From positions 558,001 through 622,000 of the forward strand of contig OZ243951.1 of the NCBI GenBank assembly GCA_965214565.1: a stretch of 64,000 bases of DNA, in the 5' to 3' direction. The stretch is from VXYK01 sp965214565 (GTDB lineage Bacteria; Actinomycetota; Acidimicrobiia; Acidimicrobiales; Aldehydirespiratoraceae). Within the stretch, counting starts at the first letter, position 1. Every line of letters starts with the position of its first letter. The notes under the pieces were generated by a model. It was given only the letters and a program-made list of their open reading frames with translations. It did not search any database and was not told where the DNA came from. The position numbers were made by a program, and so were the translations under genes. Shown here piece by piece: positions 27,277 through 35,723 of the stretch.

Positions 27277-27636
27277 TCACGACCAGAGGGTGCATATCGG
27301 GGCGGCGGTGATCCGTTCCGACAGTTGGTAGGTGTGAGGTCCCGTGTGGAGGACCACCCCGGCTCCGAAGCGATCTCCGAGGCGGTCCCGCATCCATTCG
27401 AGGTGCGATGCGTCGCGTTGACTCGGGGCGCTGGTCGCCTTGATCTCGATACCCACGACACGGTGGGCTCCAACCTCCGCAACGATGTCTACTTCCTGAC
27501 GTCCCTGTTCGGTACGCAGGTGGTAGAGCTTGTGGCTTTGTGCCGCTACGACTTTCTCCGCCCTTAGTTGGGCCGTGACGAAGCTGTCTAGGAGCCTGGT
27601 CCCAGGGATTCTGCGGATGTTTGCCGCCGGGGCCAA
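27277..27636 (-). pseudogene. 3' fragment of a DUF4143-type AAA ATPase gene
   Basis: The 119-residue frame matches only the C-terminal end of ATP-binding proteins that carry DUF4143: GTRLLDSFVTAQLR, then YHLRTEQGRQEVDIV, then GIEIKATSAPSQRD. The last two form the nuclease-like core seen at the end of that family. The P-loop domain and most of DUF4143 are absent. The frame opens at a TTG directly after the mazF stop, so this is a decayed remnant rather than an expressed gene. Confidence 0.7.
27566..27607 (-). repeat. DUF4143-derived repeat, copy inside the fragment
   Basis: About 40 bases encoding the RLLDSFVTAQL segment of the DUF4143 fragment. A second diverged copy lies at 28235-28274, on the other side of mazEF. 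Confidence 0.55.
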
Positions 27637-27951
27637 TCAGAGTCCGAGCAGGTCGGCGATTAGTTCACGGACCTGTTGCAGCGCGACGGATCCGATGTTC
27701 GTGCCCGTCGTCTCGACGACACGGTCGACGCTGATGGTCGTCGGAAGGTGAGCCTGGGCGACCCCGAACCCCGTGACATCAACCTCGCTCAACCATCCTC
27801 GGCTTCGGGTCGTACAGGGTATGACCACGATCGCGTGTTGCCGGAACTCGAGCACGTCATCGGAGGTGACGATGATCGCCGGTCGAACGAACCCCGGCTC
27901 GCCCCTCGCCGGCGTACCGAAGTCGCAGCGGACAACGTCACCCGCTTGCAT
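27637..27951 (-). CDS. mazF: MazF/PemK-type mRNA interferase toxin
   Basis: This 104-residue protein is a MazF-like endoribonuclease that cuts mRNA at short sequence motifs. The SH3-like fold start (MQAGDVVRCDFG), the loop RPAIIVTSDDV and the conserved PTTISVDRV strand are intact. ATG 27951 starts 14 bases inside the antitoxin gene; ATG 27960 is an alternative. It directly abuts the DUF4143 fragment at its 3' end, which marks it as part of an inserted accessory segment. Confidence 0.85.
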   Translation of the reverse strand: MQAGDVVRCDFGTPARGEPGFVRPAIIVTSDDVLEFRQHAIVVIPCTTRSRGWLSEVDVTGFGVAQAHLPTTISVDRVVETTGTNIGSVALQQVRELIADLLGL

Positions 27952-28159
27952 CAGCAACATCGCTTGCAGACGCCTCGAGCACGGCTTGGTCGTCAGCATC
28001 AAGTGGGGCGCTTGCGAGCTGTGCCCCCATGATGCGACGACGTTCCCGTCGGATCATCTTCTCAAGCTGCGCGTCGTATGTCAGCCCCCCGCGATCGGCG
28101 AGCAGGCGCAGGGCATCCCTATTCTGGACCGAGACCTTTATAGTAGTCGAATCAGGCAT
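27938..28159 (-). CDS. Ribbon-helix-helix-like antitoxin for the MazF toxin
   Basis: This 73-residue protein precedes the toxin and overlaps it. Its N-terminal STTIKVSVQNRDALRLLA segment suits a ribbon-helix-helix DNA-binding fold, and its acidic C-terminal tail (DADDQAVLEASASDVADASG) suits toxin wrapping. A near-palindrome overlapping a -10-like box lies just upstream, as expected for autorepression. Confidence 0.75.
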   Translation of the reverse strand: MPDSTTIKVSVQNRDALRLLADRGGLTYDAQLEKMIRRERRRIMGAQLASAPLDADDQAVLEASASDVADASG

Positions 28160-28164
28160 ACCGT

Positions 28165-28177
28165 GGAGTATACCTCC
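28165..28177 (-). promoter_or_regulatory. Candidate mazEF operator overlapping a -10 box
   Basis: The 13-base near-palindrome GGAG-TATAC-CTCC contains TATACT on the minus strand, which ends about eight bases before the antitoxin ATG. It could be both the -10 box of a leaderless transcript and the antitoxin's operator. No clear -35 box was found. Confidence 0.4.
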
Positions 28178-28234
28178 GTAGACTAGTCAGTGGTAGCCGG
28201 GATCTCCTGCACCTCTACAGTTGTTTCGGAACGC

Positions 28235-28274
28235 AGTTGGGCCGTAACGAAGCCGTCTGGAGCCTGCCCAGTAC
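28235..28274 (-). repeat. DUF4143-derived repeat, second copy upstream of mazEF
   Basis: This segment matches 27566-27607 with several substitutions and a one-base gap. Read on the minus strand it encodes a broken version of the same DGFVTAQLR stretch. mazEF therefore sits between two pieces of related ATPase genes. Confidence 0.5.
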
Positions 28275-28378
28275 CCATTTCGACGGGGTTGAGTAACCAT
28301 TCCACGCGGGGGTCAGTAACCATTTCACGCGCTGTCGCATAACCATTTCACGCGCGCTCAGTACCGGTTTCACGCGTT
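28270..28378. repeat. Array of five imperfect 21-24-base repeats, IS21-end-like
   Basis: Five units of the type AGTAACCATTTCACGCG start at 28270, 28292, 28315, 28339 and 28360. The first and last are the most diverged. Clusters of such partly conserved repeats are typical of the ends of IS21-family elements, but no istA or istB gene is nearby. The last unit overlaps the sbcC stop codon. I read it as a solitary transposon end; a regulator-binding array is the alternative. Confidence 0.45.
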
Positions 28379-31217
28379 AGGCGGTCACTCTGGCGACGGT
28401 GGAGGTTGTGGGGGTCTTGGTTACTTCGAAACGGAGGGGCATGCGTTCGGCCAGTTCGCGGATGTGGGTGACGATGGCGACCATTCGGCCTGAGGCGCCC
28501 AGTTCCTCGATCGCGGCAGCAGTCACATCGAGGGTCTCGGGATCGAGCGTGCCGAACCCCTCGTCGAGAAACAGTGAATCCAGACCGGGGGAGCCTTCCG
28601 GGGCCATCTCGGCGTGACTGTCGCTGAGCGCCAAGGCCAAGGCCAGGCTGGCCAGGAACGTCTCGCCTCCTGAGAGGGTCTTCGCCTGGCGCATCTGGTC
28701 TGCGTTGTGGTGGTCGCAGACATCGAACCCGGTGCCGTCAGCATCGAACGAGTACTGACCGTTGGACAGAGCAAGCAACCGTTCGCTGGCTCGATCCAAC
28801 AGATCGCCGACAGCTTCGGCCAGCAACCAACGCTCGAAACCATCGGATCGGAGCAGGCGACCCAGTTCGCCCGCCACGCGTTGCTCGGTTCGCAGACCTT
28901 CGACATCCGCCTCGAGGTCTGCCATCTCCCTGCGCTTATCACAGGCCGACTGATGGTCGTAGCGAGCCCGTTCCACCACCGTAGCCATGTCGGAGCGCCA
29001 ACTCTGCGGATCGGTGGGGACGAAGTGCTCTGCGCACACAGCACGGGCCGCTTGCTCGTGCTCTCGCCGTTGGGTCTCGGTGTTGGTGACGCGTTCGTCG
29101 GACTTGTCGATCTCGGGGATCAGATCCTCTGCCAACTGCGACGCCCAGCCGGCCAGCGCCTTCCAGTCCTCCACCAGTGATGTTTGCGGTGAAGGCGGTC
29201 CCAGAGCGGCGAAGCCGTCACGGATCTCGGCGAACTCATAGCGCATTCTCAGTTCCGCTTCGGCGAGTTCTTCAAGCGCCTTGCGCGCGGTCTGTTCCGC
29301 AGCTTGCGTCTCGGCCTCGGCGTGTTGGACCTCCCGGCTGGTCGCGGCCAGTTGTTCGGCGAACGCGATGTCTTTCTCGAGGGCCTTCTCATCGGGTTCG
29401 TCAGTCAAGCGCTCAGCAAGTCGAGCGCATTCGGAGCGGCGCTCGTCGCGGACAGTGGTCAACCGTCTCAGCTCGTCTCTGGTTGTCTCCTCTGTGTCAC
29501 GAGCGACTGCGGTCTCGGCGCTGTCATGCAGGTCGGCTTCGGCTTGTCGAGCCGCGGTCAGCTTCCCTTGGGCTTCGGTGGCTGCCGCCGCAAGTTCTTC
29601 GGCCAGCACGGAGAGACGATTGATCTCGTCGTCGCCGGGAGCATCAGCGAGTTTGGCGACGAGTTCACCGTGTCCAGTCGTAGTGGACTTGACCGCAGCT
29701 TCAGCATTGGCGAGCGTAGTGCGGGCCTCGTCGAGTGCCTTTTCATGCTTGCGCTTGGCGTCCTCGGCTTCGGCATGGGTTCGCTGAAGCTGCTCCAGTT
29801 CGGCGTCAAGGTCGTGGTCGGGTAGGTCGTGAACCGGTTGGCGACACACCGGGCACGGCTCACCTTCGACCAACTGGGCAACCAGGCCCGCCGCTTGGTT
29901 GGCAGCACGGGCTTGATCGAGTCGGTCACCGGTCTCGCGGTTGACCGCGCGGGCCTGCTCGAAAGCCTCACGGGCCTCCGTTTCCTGCTCCCGTGCGACT
30001 GCCAACGCCTGATTTGCCGCTTCAAGTTTGCTGCTCAGACCGACCAGGTCAGTGCGTTGGTCGCGCCAGAGGGCTAACTGCACCAAGTCGGGGCCATCGG
30101 TCAGTTCTTGCTGCGCAACTTGAGCCGCAGCGATCGCCTCCTCCACAGCTGCCTTGAGGAGTTCGAGACGGTCCCGAATCTCCGAAGCCTTCTCGGCCGC
30201 GATCCGATACTGCTCATCGGCACTCTCACACTGGTCGTCGAGGCCGGTGACTTGTTCCACCAAGACCGCCAGACGTTGATGCTCCCCGAGCAGGATCATG
30301 CACATTTCAACATTGGGGCCCTCTTGTACAGCTTGTTCTGCTGCTCGGGCCTTTCGCGAAGCCTCCTCGAGCGCCTCTTTCGCATCCGCGGCCGCCGTCT
30401 GTGCCGCTTGCAGTTCATCGCCGAATACCAACACCTGTTGCGGCACGGTCACGCTGGCCACCGCGAGTAGCAGCACAGCCAGTCTCTCAGCTTCCTCACG
30501 GGCGCTTGCGACAGCCGCGGAGCTCTGGTCGAGGTCGTTCAACAAACCGTTCAGAGTTGCCTGCGCCGCTGTCACTGCCTCAAGTGCTGCAGCCAGCCGC
30601 GCGATCTGTTCCTCGCTGGGAACCTCAGCGTCGAGTCTCGGTTCGAGCACCTCCAACTGGTCTTTGGCGGTGTTGGCCCTTTGCCGGGCTTGTCCACCCA
30701 TTCGTTCATAGATCCCCAGATCAAGCAGCTGACGCAAGAGCTCTTGACGGTCTGAGGGCTTGTCGTGCAGGAAGGCCGCGAAACGGCCTTGGGGAAGAAC
30801 GACGGTCTTGGTGAAACGGTCGAAGTCGAGCCCCAATATCTGCTCCACTGCGGGTTCCATTTCGTTGGCCATGCCCGCAAGGACTTCACTGTCGCGTTCC
30901 AGGCGGGCTTCTCTGGTCGTGGCGCCCGTGTTGGTTCGCCTCACCACCCGCACCGCGGTGTAGCGCTCGGAGTCCACCTCGAAATCGAGTGACACCTGAG
31001 CCTCGTTGGCCATCTGGTTGATCGCCGGGGCCACGGCACGGCGGTCGTCGTAACGGGCGACCACACCGAACAGGGCGAAGGTGATGCCGTCGATGATGGT
31101 GGACTTGCCAGAACCGGTAGGACCCACGAAAGCCGCCAGTTCCACATCGCAGAAATCCACGACGGTCTTCTCGCGGAACGCACCGAAGCCCTTCATCTCC
31201 AAACGCAGCGGTCTCAT
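28377..31217 (-). CDS. sbcC: Exonuclease subunit SbcC (Rad50-like SMC ATPase)
   Basis: SbcC is the ATP-driven tether of the SbcCD (Mre11-Rad50) nuclease that opens hairpins and protein-blocked ends. All landmarks are present in 946 residues: Walker A GPTGSGKST near 31-39, long coiled coils, the zinc-hook CPVC near 465, the ABC signature LSGGETFLASL and Walker B LFLDEGFGTLD near the C-terminus. ATG 31217 overlaps the sbcD stop as ATGA. The last codons run into the repeat array, but the C-terminus looks complete. Confidence 0.95.
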   Translation of the reverse strand: MRPLRLEMKGFGAFREKTVVDFCDVELAAFVGPTGSGKSTIIDGITFALFGVVARYDDRRAVAPAINQMANEAQVSLDFEVDSERYTAVRVVRRTNTGATTREARLERDSEVLAGMANEMEPAVEQILGLDFDRFTKTVVLPQGRFAAFLHDKPSDRQELLRQLLDLGIYERMGGQARQRANTAKDQLEVLEPRLDAEVPSEEQIARLAAALEAVTAAQATLNGLLNDLDQSSAAVASAREEAERLAVLLLAVASVTVPQQVLVFGDELQAAQTAAADAKEALEEASRKARAAEQAVQEGPNVEMCMILLGEHQRLAVLVEQVTGLDDQCESADEQYRIAAEKASEIRDRLELLKAAVEEAIAAAQVAQQELTDGPDLVQLALWRDQRTDLVGLSSKLEAANQALAVAREQETEAREAFEQARAVNRETGDRLDQARAANQAAGLVAQLVEGEPCPVCRQPVHDLPDHDLDAELEQLQRTHAEAEDAKRKHEKALDEARTTLANAEAAVKSTTTGHGELVAKLADAPGDDEINRLSVLAEELAAAATEAQGKLTAARQAEADLHDSAETAVARDTEETTRDELRRLTTVRDERRSECARLAERLTDEPDEKALEKDIAFAEQLAATSREVQHAEAETQAAEQTARKALEELAEAELRMRYEFAEIRDGFAALGPPSPQTSLVEDWKALAGWASQLAEDLIPEIDKSDERVTNTETQRREHEQAARAVCAEHFVPTDPQSWRSDMATVVERARYDHQSACDKRREMADLEADVEGLRTEQRVAGELGRLLRSDGFERWLLAEAVGDLLDRASERLLALSNGQYSFDADGTGFDVCDHHNADQMRQAKTLSGGETFLASLALALALSDSHAEMAPEGSPGLDSLFLDEGFGTLDPETLDVTAAAIEELGASGRMVAIVTHIRELAERMPLRFEVTKTPTTSTVARVTA

Positions 31218-32380
31218 GAAACCGGCTCCGAGGACGACTCCAACTCGGCGTCGAGCAGTTCCGCGAACAGGGCGCGGACCCGCTCGTCTTCGACGTTCCG
31301 CTCAGCGAGGAACTCGTCGAACAGTTCGGTGGGGGCCCGCCCCTTGCGGGTCGCCCGTTGTTTGCGTTGTGGGGCGGGGTCGTCCATGCGAACGTCCACC
31401 ACCCGCTCGCCGAACAGTTCCCGCACTTCGTCGGCCAAACCCGCTCGACGCGGCTCGTTGACCACAACCCGCAACCAGGCGTCATCGCCGCGGTCGGCCA
31501 ATTTCTCCAATTCGGCGACTGTGCCTCGAAGGGTACACAACGCTCGACCGCCGCTGAGAGGCAAGGGTGTGACCACCGGCGGAACTCCTGGTTCGATCTC
31601 GACCAGGTTTACCTGCTTGGGCTGGTCCTCCTCCCCAAAATCGAGTTGCAGGGGTGATCCGCAGTAGTGGATCGGGGCCGCCCCCGCGATCCTCTGCGGG
31701 CGATGCACATGGCCCAGTGCCACATAGCTCGCCGTCACCGGGAAGGATTGCGCGCTGATGGCGTATTCGTCGATGAAATGCGCTTGCCGTTCGCCGCCTC
31801 CCAGCTGTCCGCCGTAGACGAAGGCGTGCGCTGCCAGGATGTTGACCGTGTCGGTGCTGAATCCGGCGGTCAGGGTCTCGACCAACAACCGTATGCGGTC
31901 GGCATAGACCTGGGTGTTCTCGTAGGCGACGGATTCCATCAGGTCCTTGGCCCGAACCACGCCACGCTTGGAGACGAACGGCAGCATCGCCAAGTAAACG
32001 TCTTCGCCTCCGCGCGTCGAGAGACGAACCACCCCACCGTCGTCGGGCCGGGTCGGTTCGGTCACCAAATGGATCCGACCGAGCGCTTGAAAGACCGGGG
32101 AAACAGCACGCAACCGCCGGGCATTGTCATGATTGCCTGAGATCACTGCGACGTGGGCACCGGTGTCGAGCAGTTGCAACAGGGTCCGATAGACCAGTGA
32201 CTCTGCCTCAGCGGTCGGAGTGGCCGTCTCGAACAGGTCGCCGGCCACGATCACCAGATCGACCGAATTCTCACCAGCAAGCGAAACGATCTCACCGAGC
32301 ACCTCGGCATGTTCTGGTGCTCGACTATGGCCGCGGATGGTCTTGCCCACATGCCAGTCGCTGGTGTGAAGCAGCTTCAC
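31214..32380 (-). CDS. sbcD: Exonuclease subunit SbcD (Mre11-like phosphoesterase)
   Basis: SbcD is the metallophosphoesterase of SbcCD. The metal-binding motifs are at the N-terminus: HTSDWHVG near 5-12, VAGDLFE near 46-52 and SGNHDN near 80-85. Its 388 residues are normal. It is coupled to sbcC through an ATGA overlap and starts 64 bases after the herA stop on the same strand, so the three genes probably form one operon. Confidence 0.95.
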   Translation of the reverse strand: MKLLHTSDWHVGKTIRGHSRAPEHAEVLGEIVSLAGENSVDLVIVAGDLFETATPTAEAESLVYRTLLQLLDTGAHVAVISGNHDNARRLRAVSPVFQALGRIHLVTEPTRPDDGGVVRLSTRGGEDVYLAMLPFVSKRGVVRAKDLMESVAYENTQVYADRIRLLVETLTAGFSTDTVNILAAHAFVYGGQLGGGERQAHFIDEYAISAQSFPVTASYVALGHVHRPQRIAGAAPIHYCGSPLQLDFGEEDQPKQVNLVEIEPGVPPVVTPLPLSGGRALCTLRGTVAELEKLADRGDDAWLRVVVNEPRRAGLADEVRELFGERVVDVRMDDPAPQRKQRATRKGRAPTELFDEFLAERNVEDERVRALFAELLDAELESSSEPVS

Positions 32381-32444
32381 CCGCCGTGTCCCCCGCCTCT
32401 GAGAACCCGAGTATGGCCAGGCCCTATTCGGCTCGCCGTCCTGA

Positions 32445-34154
32445 TCACGACAGGCCTTCGAACGGGTCGGTGGGCTGTGATGACTGCCGGCCCGACGGGG
32501 CCTGCGACAAGTCTGCTTCGGCCGAACGGGTCGCCCAGGCCGGGAACGGGAACTCCACCAACAATGGCACGGGAAGCCTCGGCTGGGCTACGAACATCGA
32601 GCCGGGTTTGAGGATCGTCGCCCGCTGACGCTGCACCGCGGGCAGAAAACCATATTGCTCACGGCCGGCCTCGCCGCTGTCGAGCCGGCCCACCACACGC
32701 ACTGCGCTGTTGGCCACCACCCTGCGCTCCACCTCGCTGGCTGTCTGCTGCGCTCCGATCAGGATGATCCCGAGGCTGCGTCCCCGCTCCGCCACATCGA
32801 GCAGAATCTCCTTGATGGGGCTGCTGTTGTCCCGCGGTGCGTACTTGTTGAGCTCGTCCAGAACGATGAACTGCAACGGCTCGGACGTCCCGCTGCGTTC
32901 CTTGTCCTCGAACGCCTGCCGCAGCACGACCCCCACAACGAAGCGTTTGGCCCGGTCATGGAGCAGATGGATGTCGATGACCGTGAGCTGTTGCGAGTCG
33001 AGATCAACGGCATGCGCCGGGGCATCAGCGAGGTCGGCTCGGATGAGATGCTCGACATGGCGGACCGAGGCGTTCAAGCGCCGAACGAAGGCGTTGATCG
33101 TGCCGCTGCCGATTGCGCGGCCCGACCAGCGCGGGTCCGCCGACTCCTCGGGGTCGTCGGGAATGAGAATCGACTCGATCTCTTCGACCAGCTGCCTGAA
33201 TGTCCGGATCGTGGTTCCCTGAACCTGCACCGTGCCGGCCGAGGTGTCGGACTCGCGGGCACACCGCGCCAACTGTTCGGTGACCGACTGCACGACGATG
33301 GTGTAGTGCTGGCGCTCGTCCTCGGCATCGGCGAACAGGAACGGCAGCAGACGCTGACGACAGAAGTCCGCGATCGTCCAGAAATACGGTCGTACGCCGG
33401 TGATGCGGGCTCCGGTGGCGGGCGTGGCGTTGGGGTCGCCGGGCCGGGGTGGTGCGAGGATCCCGACCGACCGGAAGGGTTCTGCGGTCAGGCCGAGCGC
33501 CGCGTACCGGGCACGTTGCGTGTCGTCGAGGCGGGTGTTGAGATGATCGAGGAACAGCAGGTCCTCACCCTTGACGTTGAATATCAGGCCCTTGGTGTGC
33601 ATCGCCGCAGCTCCGAGAACACCCGAGTTGAACAGCGAATACAACAGGAACGTCGCGTAGCTGGTCTTGGTGGCGACACCGGAGATGCCGCTGATGTTGA
33701 TGTGCGCGCCCTTGGTTCCGTCGATGAAGTCCAGGTCGAGGTAGATGGGGTCTTGGTTACGGCTGAGTCCAGCCGGGAGACGGCGTTCGACTTCGTCGAA
33801 ATCGAGCGCTGCGTCCCGCTCCTCGGCAACCGCACGCCGCGCCTCGGTTCCCGGTAACGGCGGCACGAAGGTCTCCGGCACGACCCGGGTGACCTGCACC
33901 AACGCCGCTTCCGTCACCTCCGCAGGCAGAACCCCGTCCGCAATCAGGAACACATCGCTGTCGAAGCGGGCACCCTCATGGGCGGCACGAACCTGGCTGA
34001 CTATCCCGTACAGCTTGATCCTGTCGCCGTTGGGCAGTTCCCGATCGACCGCCACCACATCGTCGAGCTGCAGGTGGTGTCCGGGACCGAGTGCCACCCA
34101 GAACTCCAGTGGCGTAGCATCATCGGTGCCGAGAACCCTGCCCACGCCATTCAC
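32445..34154 (-). CDS. HerA-family DNA translocase ATPase
   Basis: This 569-residue protein has an N-terminal HAS-barrel-like region (GRVLGTDDATPLEFWVAL), then a FtsK/HerA-type ATPase. Walker A is unusual (GISGVATKTS near 185), with the lysine kept but no glycine before it. Walker B is clear (FIVLDELNKYAP near 440), followed by the sensor and arginine region GAQQTASEVERRVVANSAVRVVGR. In archaea HerA pairs with NurA and Mre11-Rad50 for end resection, and the same partners are encoded here on the same strand. I chose GTG 34154, 18 bases from the divergent sulfatase; the open frame further upstream is antisense to that gene. Confidence 0.85.
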   Translation of the reverse strand: MNGVGRVLGTDDATPLEFWVALGPGHHLQLDDVVAVDRELPNGDRIKLYGIVSQVRAAHEGARFDSDVFLIADGVLPAEVTEAALVQVTRVVPETFVPPLPGTEARRAVAEERDAALDFDEVERRLPAGLSRNQDPIYLDLDFIDGTKGAHINISGISGVATKTSYATFLLYSLFNSGVLGAAAMHTKGLIFNVKGEDLLFLDHLNTRLDDTQRARYAALGLTAEPFRSVGILAPPRPGDPNATPATGARITGVRPYFWTIADFCRQRLLPFLFADAEDERQHYTIVVQSVTEQLARCARESDTSAGTVQVQGTTIRTFRQLVEEIESILIPDDPEESADPRWSGRAIGSGTINAFVRRLNASVRHVEHLIRADLADAPAHAVDLDSQQLTVIDIHLLHDRAKRFVVGVVLRQAFEDKERSGTSEPLQFIVLDELNKYAPRDNSSPIKEILLDVAERGRSLGIILIGAQQTASEVERRVVANSAVRVVGRLDSGEAGREQYGFLPAVQRQRATILKPGSMFVAQPRLPVPLLVEFPFPAWATRSAEADLSQAPSGRQSSQPTDPFEGLS

Positions 34155-34172
34155 GAGCCTGACTATACAACC

Positions 34173-35642
34173 ATGCGCATCCTCTATATCGACATCGACA
34201 CCCTGCGGTCCGACCATCTCGGATGCGCTGGATATCACCGCAATACCACGCCCAACATCGACGCGATCGCCGCCAACGGAGTGCGCTTCGGCAACGTCTA
34301 CGCCTCCGACGTGCCCTGTCTGCCCAGCCGGACAGCGCTGATCTCGGGCATGTTCGGGATCCGCAACGGGGTGGTGAACCACGGCGGCGTCGCCGCCGAG
34401 TTGTGCCCCGAGGGTCCCGGACGGCATTTCATCGGGACTTTCGCCTCCAATTCGTGGGCGTCGAAATTCTATTACGCCGGTTACCACACCGCTTCGATCT
34501 CCAGTTTCCCTTTCCGGCACTCTGCAGGCTGGTGGAACCACGGGTTCATGGAGGCGCTCAACCTGATGCGCGGCATGGGCGGCGAACGGGCTGACGAGGT
34601 ACTGCCCGGAGCACACAAGTGGATCGCCGAGAACGGTCGCAAAGAGGACTGGTTCCTGCATGTTCACCTCTGGGATCCTCACACGCCGTACAACACTCCC
34701 GATGGGTACGGCAACCCGTTCGCCGGAGATCCGATCGCCGGGTGGCACACCGAGGAGGTCCGTGAGCACAACTGGGGTCTGGCGGGGCCTCATTCTGCGC
34801 AGGAACCGTGGGGGTTCGAGCCCAACGAGTGGGGGCCGCCCGGGCCGCGACAACCGGACGACGGGTCGTCGATGGACAACATCAAGGGCATCATCGACGG
34901 CTACGACGTGGGAATCCGCTACGCCGACGATGCCGTGGGAAGCCTGCTCGACCAGCTCGCCGGACTCGGAGTGCTCGACGACACTGCCGTGCTGGTCTCA
35001 TCGGATCATGGCGAGGCCTTCGGTGAGCTCGGTGTGTACGCAGACCACCAGGGTGCCGACGAGGCGACCTGTCACATCCCCTCGGTGCTGTCGTGGCCGG
35101 GGCTCGAACCCGGGGTGTTCAACGGGCTGCTGTACCACCTCGACGTGGGGGCCACGATCGTCGAGCTGGCGGGCATCTTGGTTCCGCTTCACTGGGACGG
35201 ACGCAGCGTTGCCGGCGAAATGCGGGCCGGGACCGATGCCGGGCGTGACCATCTGGTCGTGTCGCAGGGCGCATGGTCGGCGCAGCGCGGGGTCCGTTTC
35301 GCCGATCATTTGTATTTGCGGACCACCCACGACGGCTACCACCCTCATTGGAACGAGGAGATGCTCTTTGACATTGCTCGTGATCCCCACGAGGTCGACG
35401 ATCTCGTTGCGCGCGGTGAGGACGGTTCTGTGGTGGCGCAGGGGCGGGAGTTGTTGGCGGCTTGGACGGACGAACAGATGGCGCGCAGCTACAGCCCGGT
35501 CGATCCGATGGAGATCGTGTTGTCCGAGGGCGGTCCCTACCACTGCCGGGGCCGGTTGCCCGCCTATCTCGAGCGCCTGCGTGCGACCGGCCGCTCCGCC
35601 TGGGCCGATGTCCTCGAACAACGCCACCCAGACGCGCTGTGA
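34173..35642 (+). CDS. Sulfatase-family hydrolase
   Basis: This 489-residue enzyme belongs to the alkaline phosphatase/sulfatase superfamily. The N-terminal metal motif is DIDTLRSDHLG (7-17). The C-x-P-S-R motif (CLPSR near 50) is the formylglycine site that activates type I sulfatases. The HLWDPHTPY and SSDHGEAFGELG motifs supply further metal ligands. No signal peptide is visible, so it is probably cytoplasmic. The substrate is unknown. Its start lies 18 bases from herA. Its last ~40 coding bases were copied in the downstream tandem duplication. Confidence 0.9.
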   Translation: MRILYIDIDTLRSDHLGCAGYHRNTTPNIDAIAANGVRFGNVYASDVPCLPSRTALISGMFGIRNGVVNHGGVAAELCPEGPGRHFIGTFASNSWASKFYYAGYHTASISSFPFRHSAGWWNHGFMEALNLMRGMGGERADEVLPGAHKWIAENGRKEDWFLHVHLWDPHTPYNTPDGYGNPFAGDPIAGWHTEEVREHNWGLAGPHSAQEPWGFEPNEWGPPGPRQPDDGSSMDNIKGIIDGYDVGIRYADDAVGSLLDQLAGLGVLDDTAVLVSSDHGEAFGELGVYADHQGADEATCHIPSVLSWPGLEPGVFNGLLYHLDVGATIVELAGILVPLHWDGRSVAGEMRAGTDAGRDHLVVSQGAWSAQRGVRFADHLYLRTTHDGYHPHWNEEMLFDIARDPHEVDDLVARGEDGSVVAQGRELLAAWTDEQMARSYSPVDPMEIVLSEGGPYHCRGRLPAYLERLRATGRSAWADVLEQRHPDAL

Positions 35643-35723
35643 AGCCGACCTCTAAAGATATTTCATCATTTTACATTGCTTATTGATCTGCTTCGGACTA
35701 ACGTCAGGATGCATGGAGGCAGA
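35604..35723 (+). repeat. Upstream segment of tandem duplication, copy 1
   Basis: The end of the sulfatase gene, the AT-rich spacer and the start of the coiled-coil gene are repeated about 700 bases downstream, beginning at 36305. Blocks such as GCCGATGTCC and the AT-rich TTTTACATTGC are shared. The duplicated unit therefore included the promoter and gene but only the tail of the sulfatase. Confidence 0.7.
35676..35704 (+). promoter_or_regulatory. Candidate promoter of the first small coiled-coil gene
   Basis: TTGCTT (35676-35681), 17 bases and TAACGT (35699-35704) fit a -35/-10 pair. The -10 box ends eight bases before the ATG, which predicts a leaderless or nearly leaderless mRNA. The same spacing is kept in the duplicated copy. 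Confidence 0.4.

Noticed and set aside
28270..28378. CRISPR-like array of short repeats before sbcC.
   Set aside because: Units are nearly contiguous and 21-24 bases long with no unique spacers, and no cas gene is present.
34155..34853. An open frame would extend the HerA protein upstream.
   Set aside because: It lies antisense to the sulfatase N-terminus, which has clear metal and formylglycine motifs, and HerA-like homology begins only near 34150.
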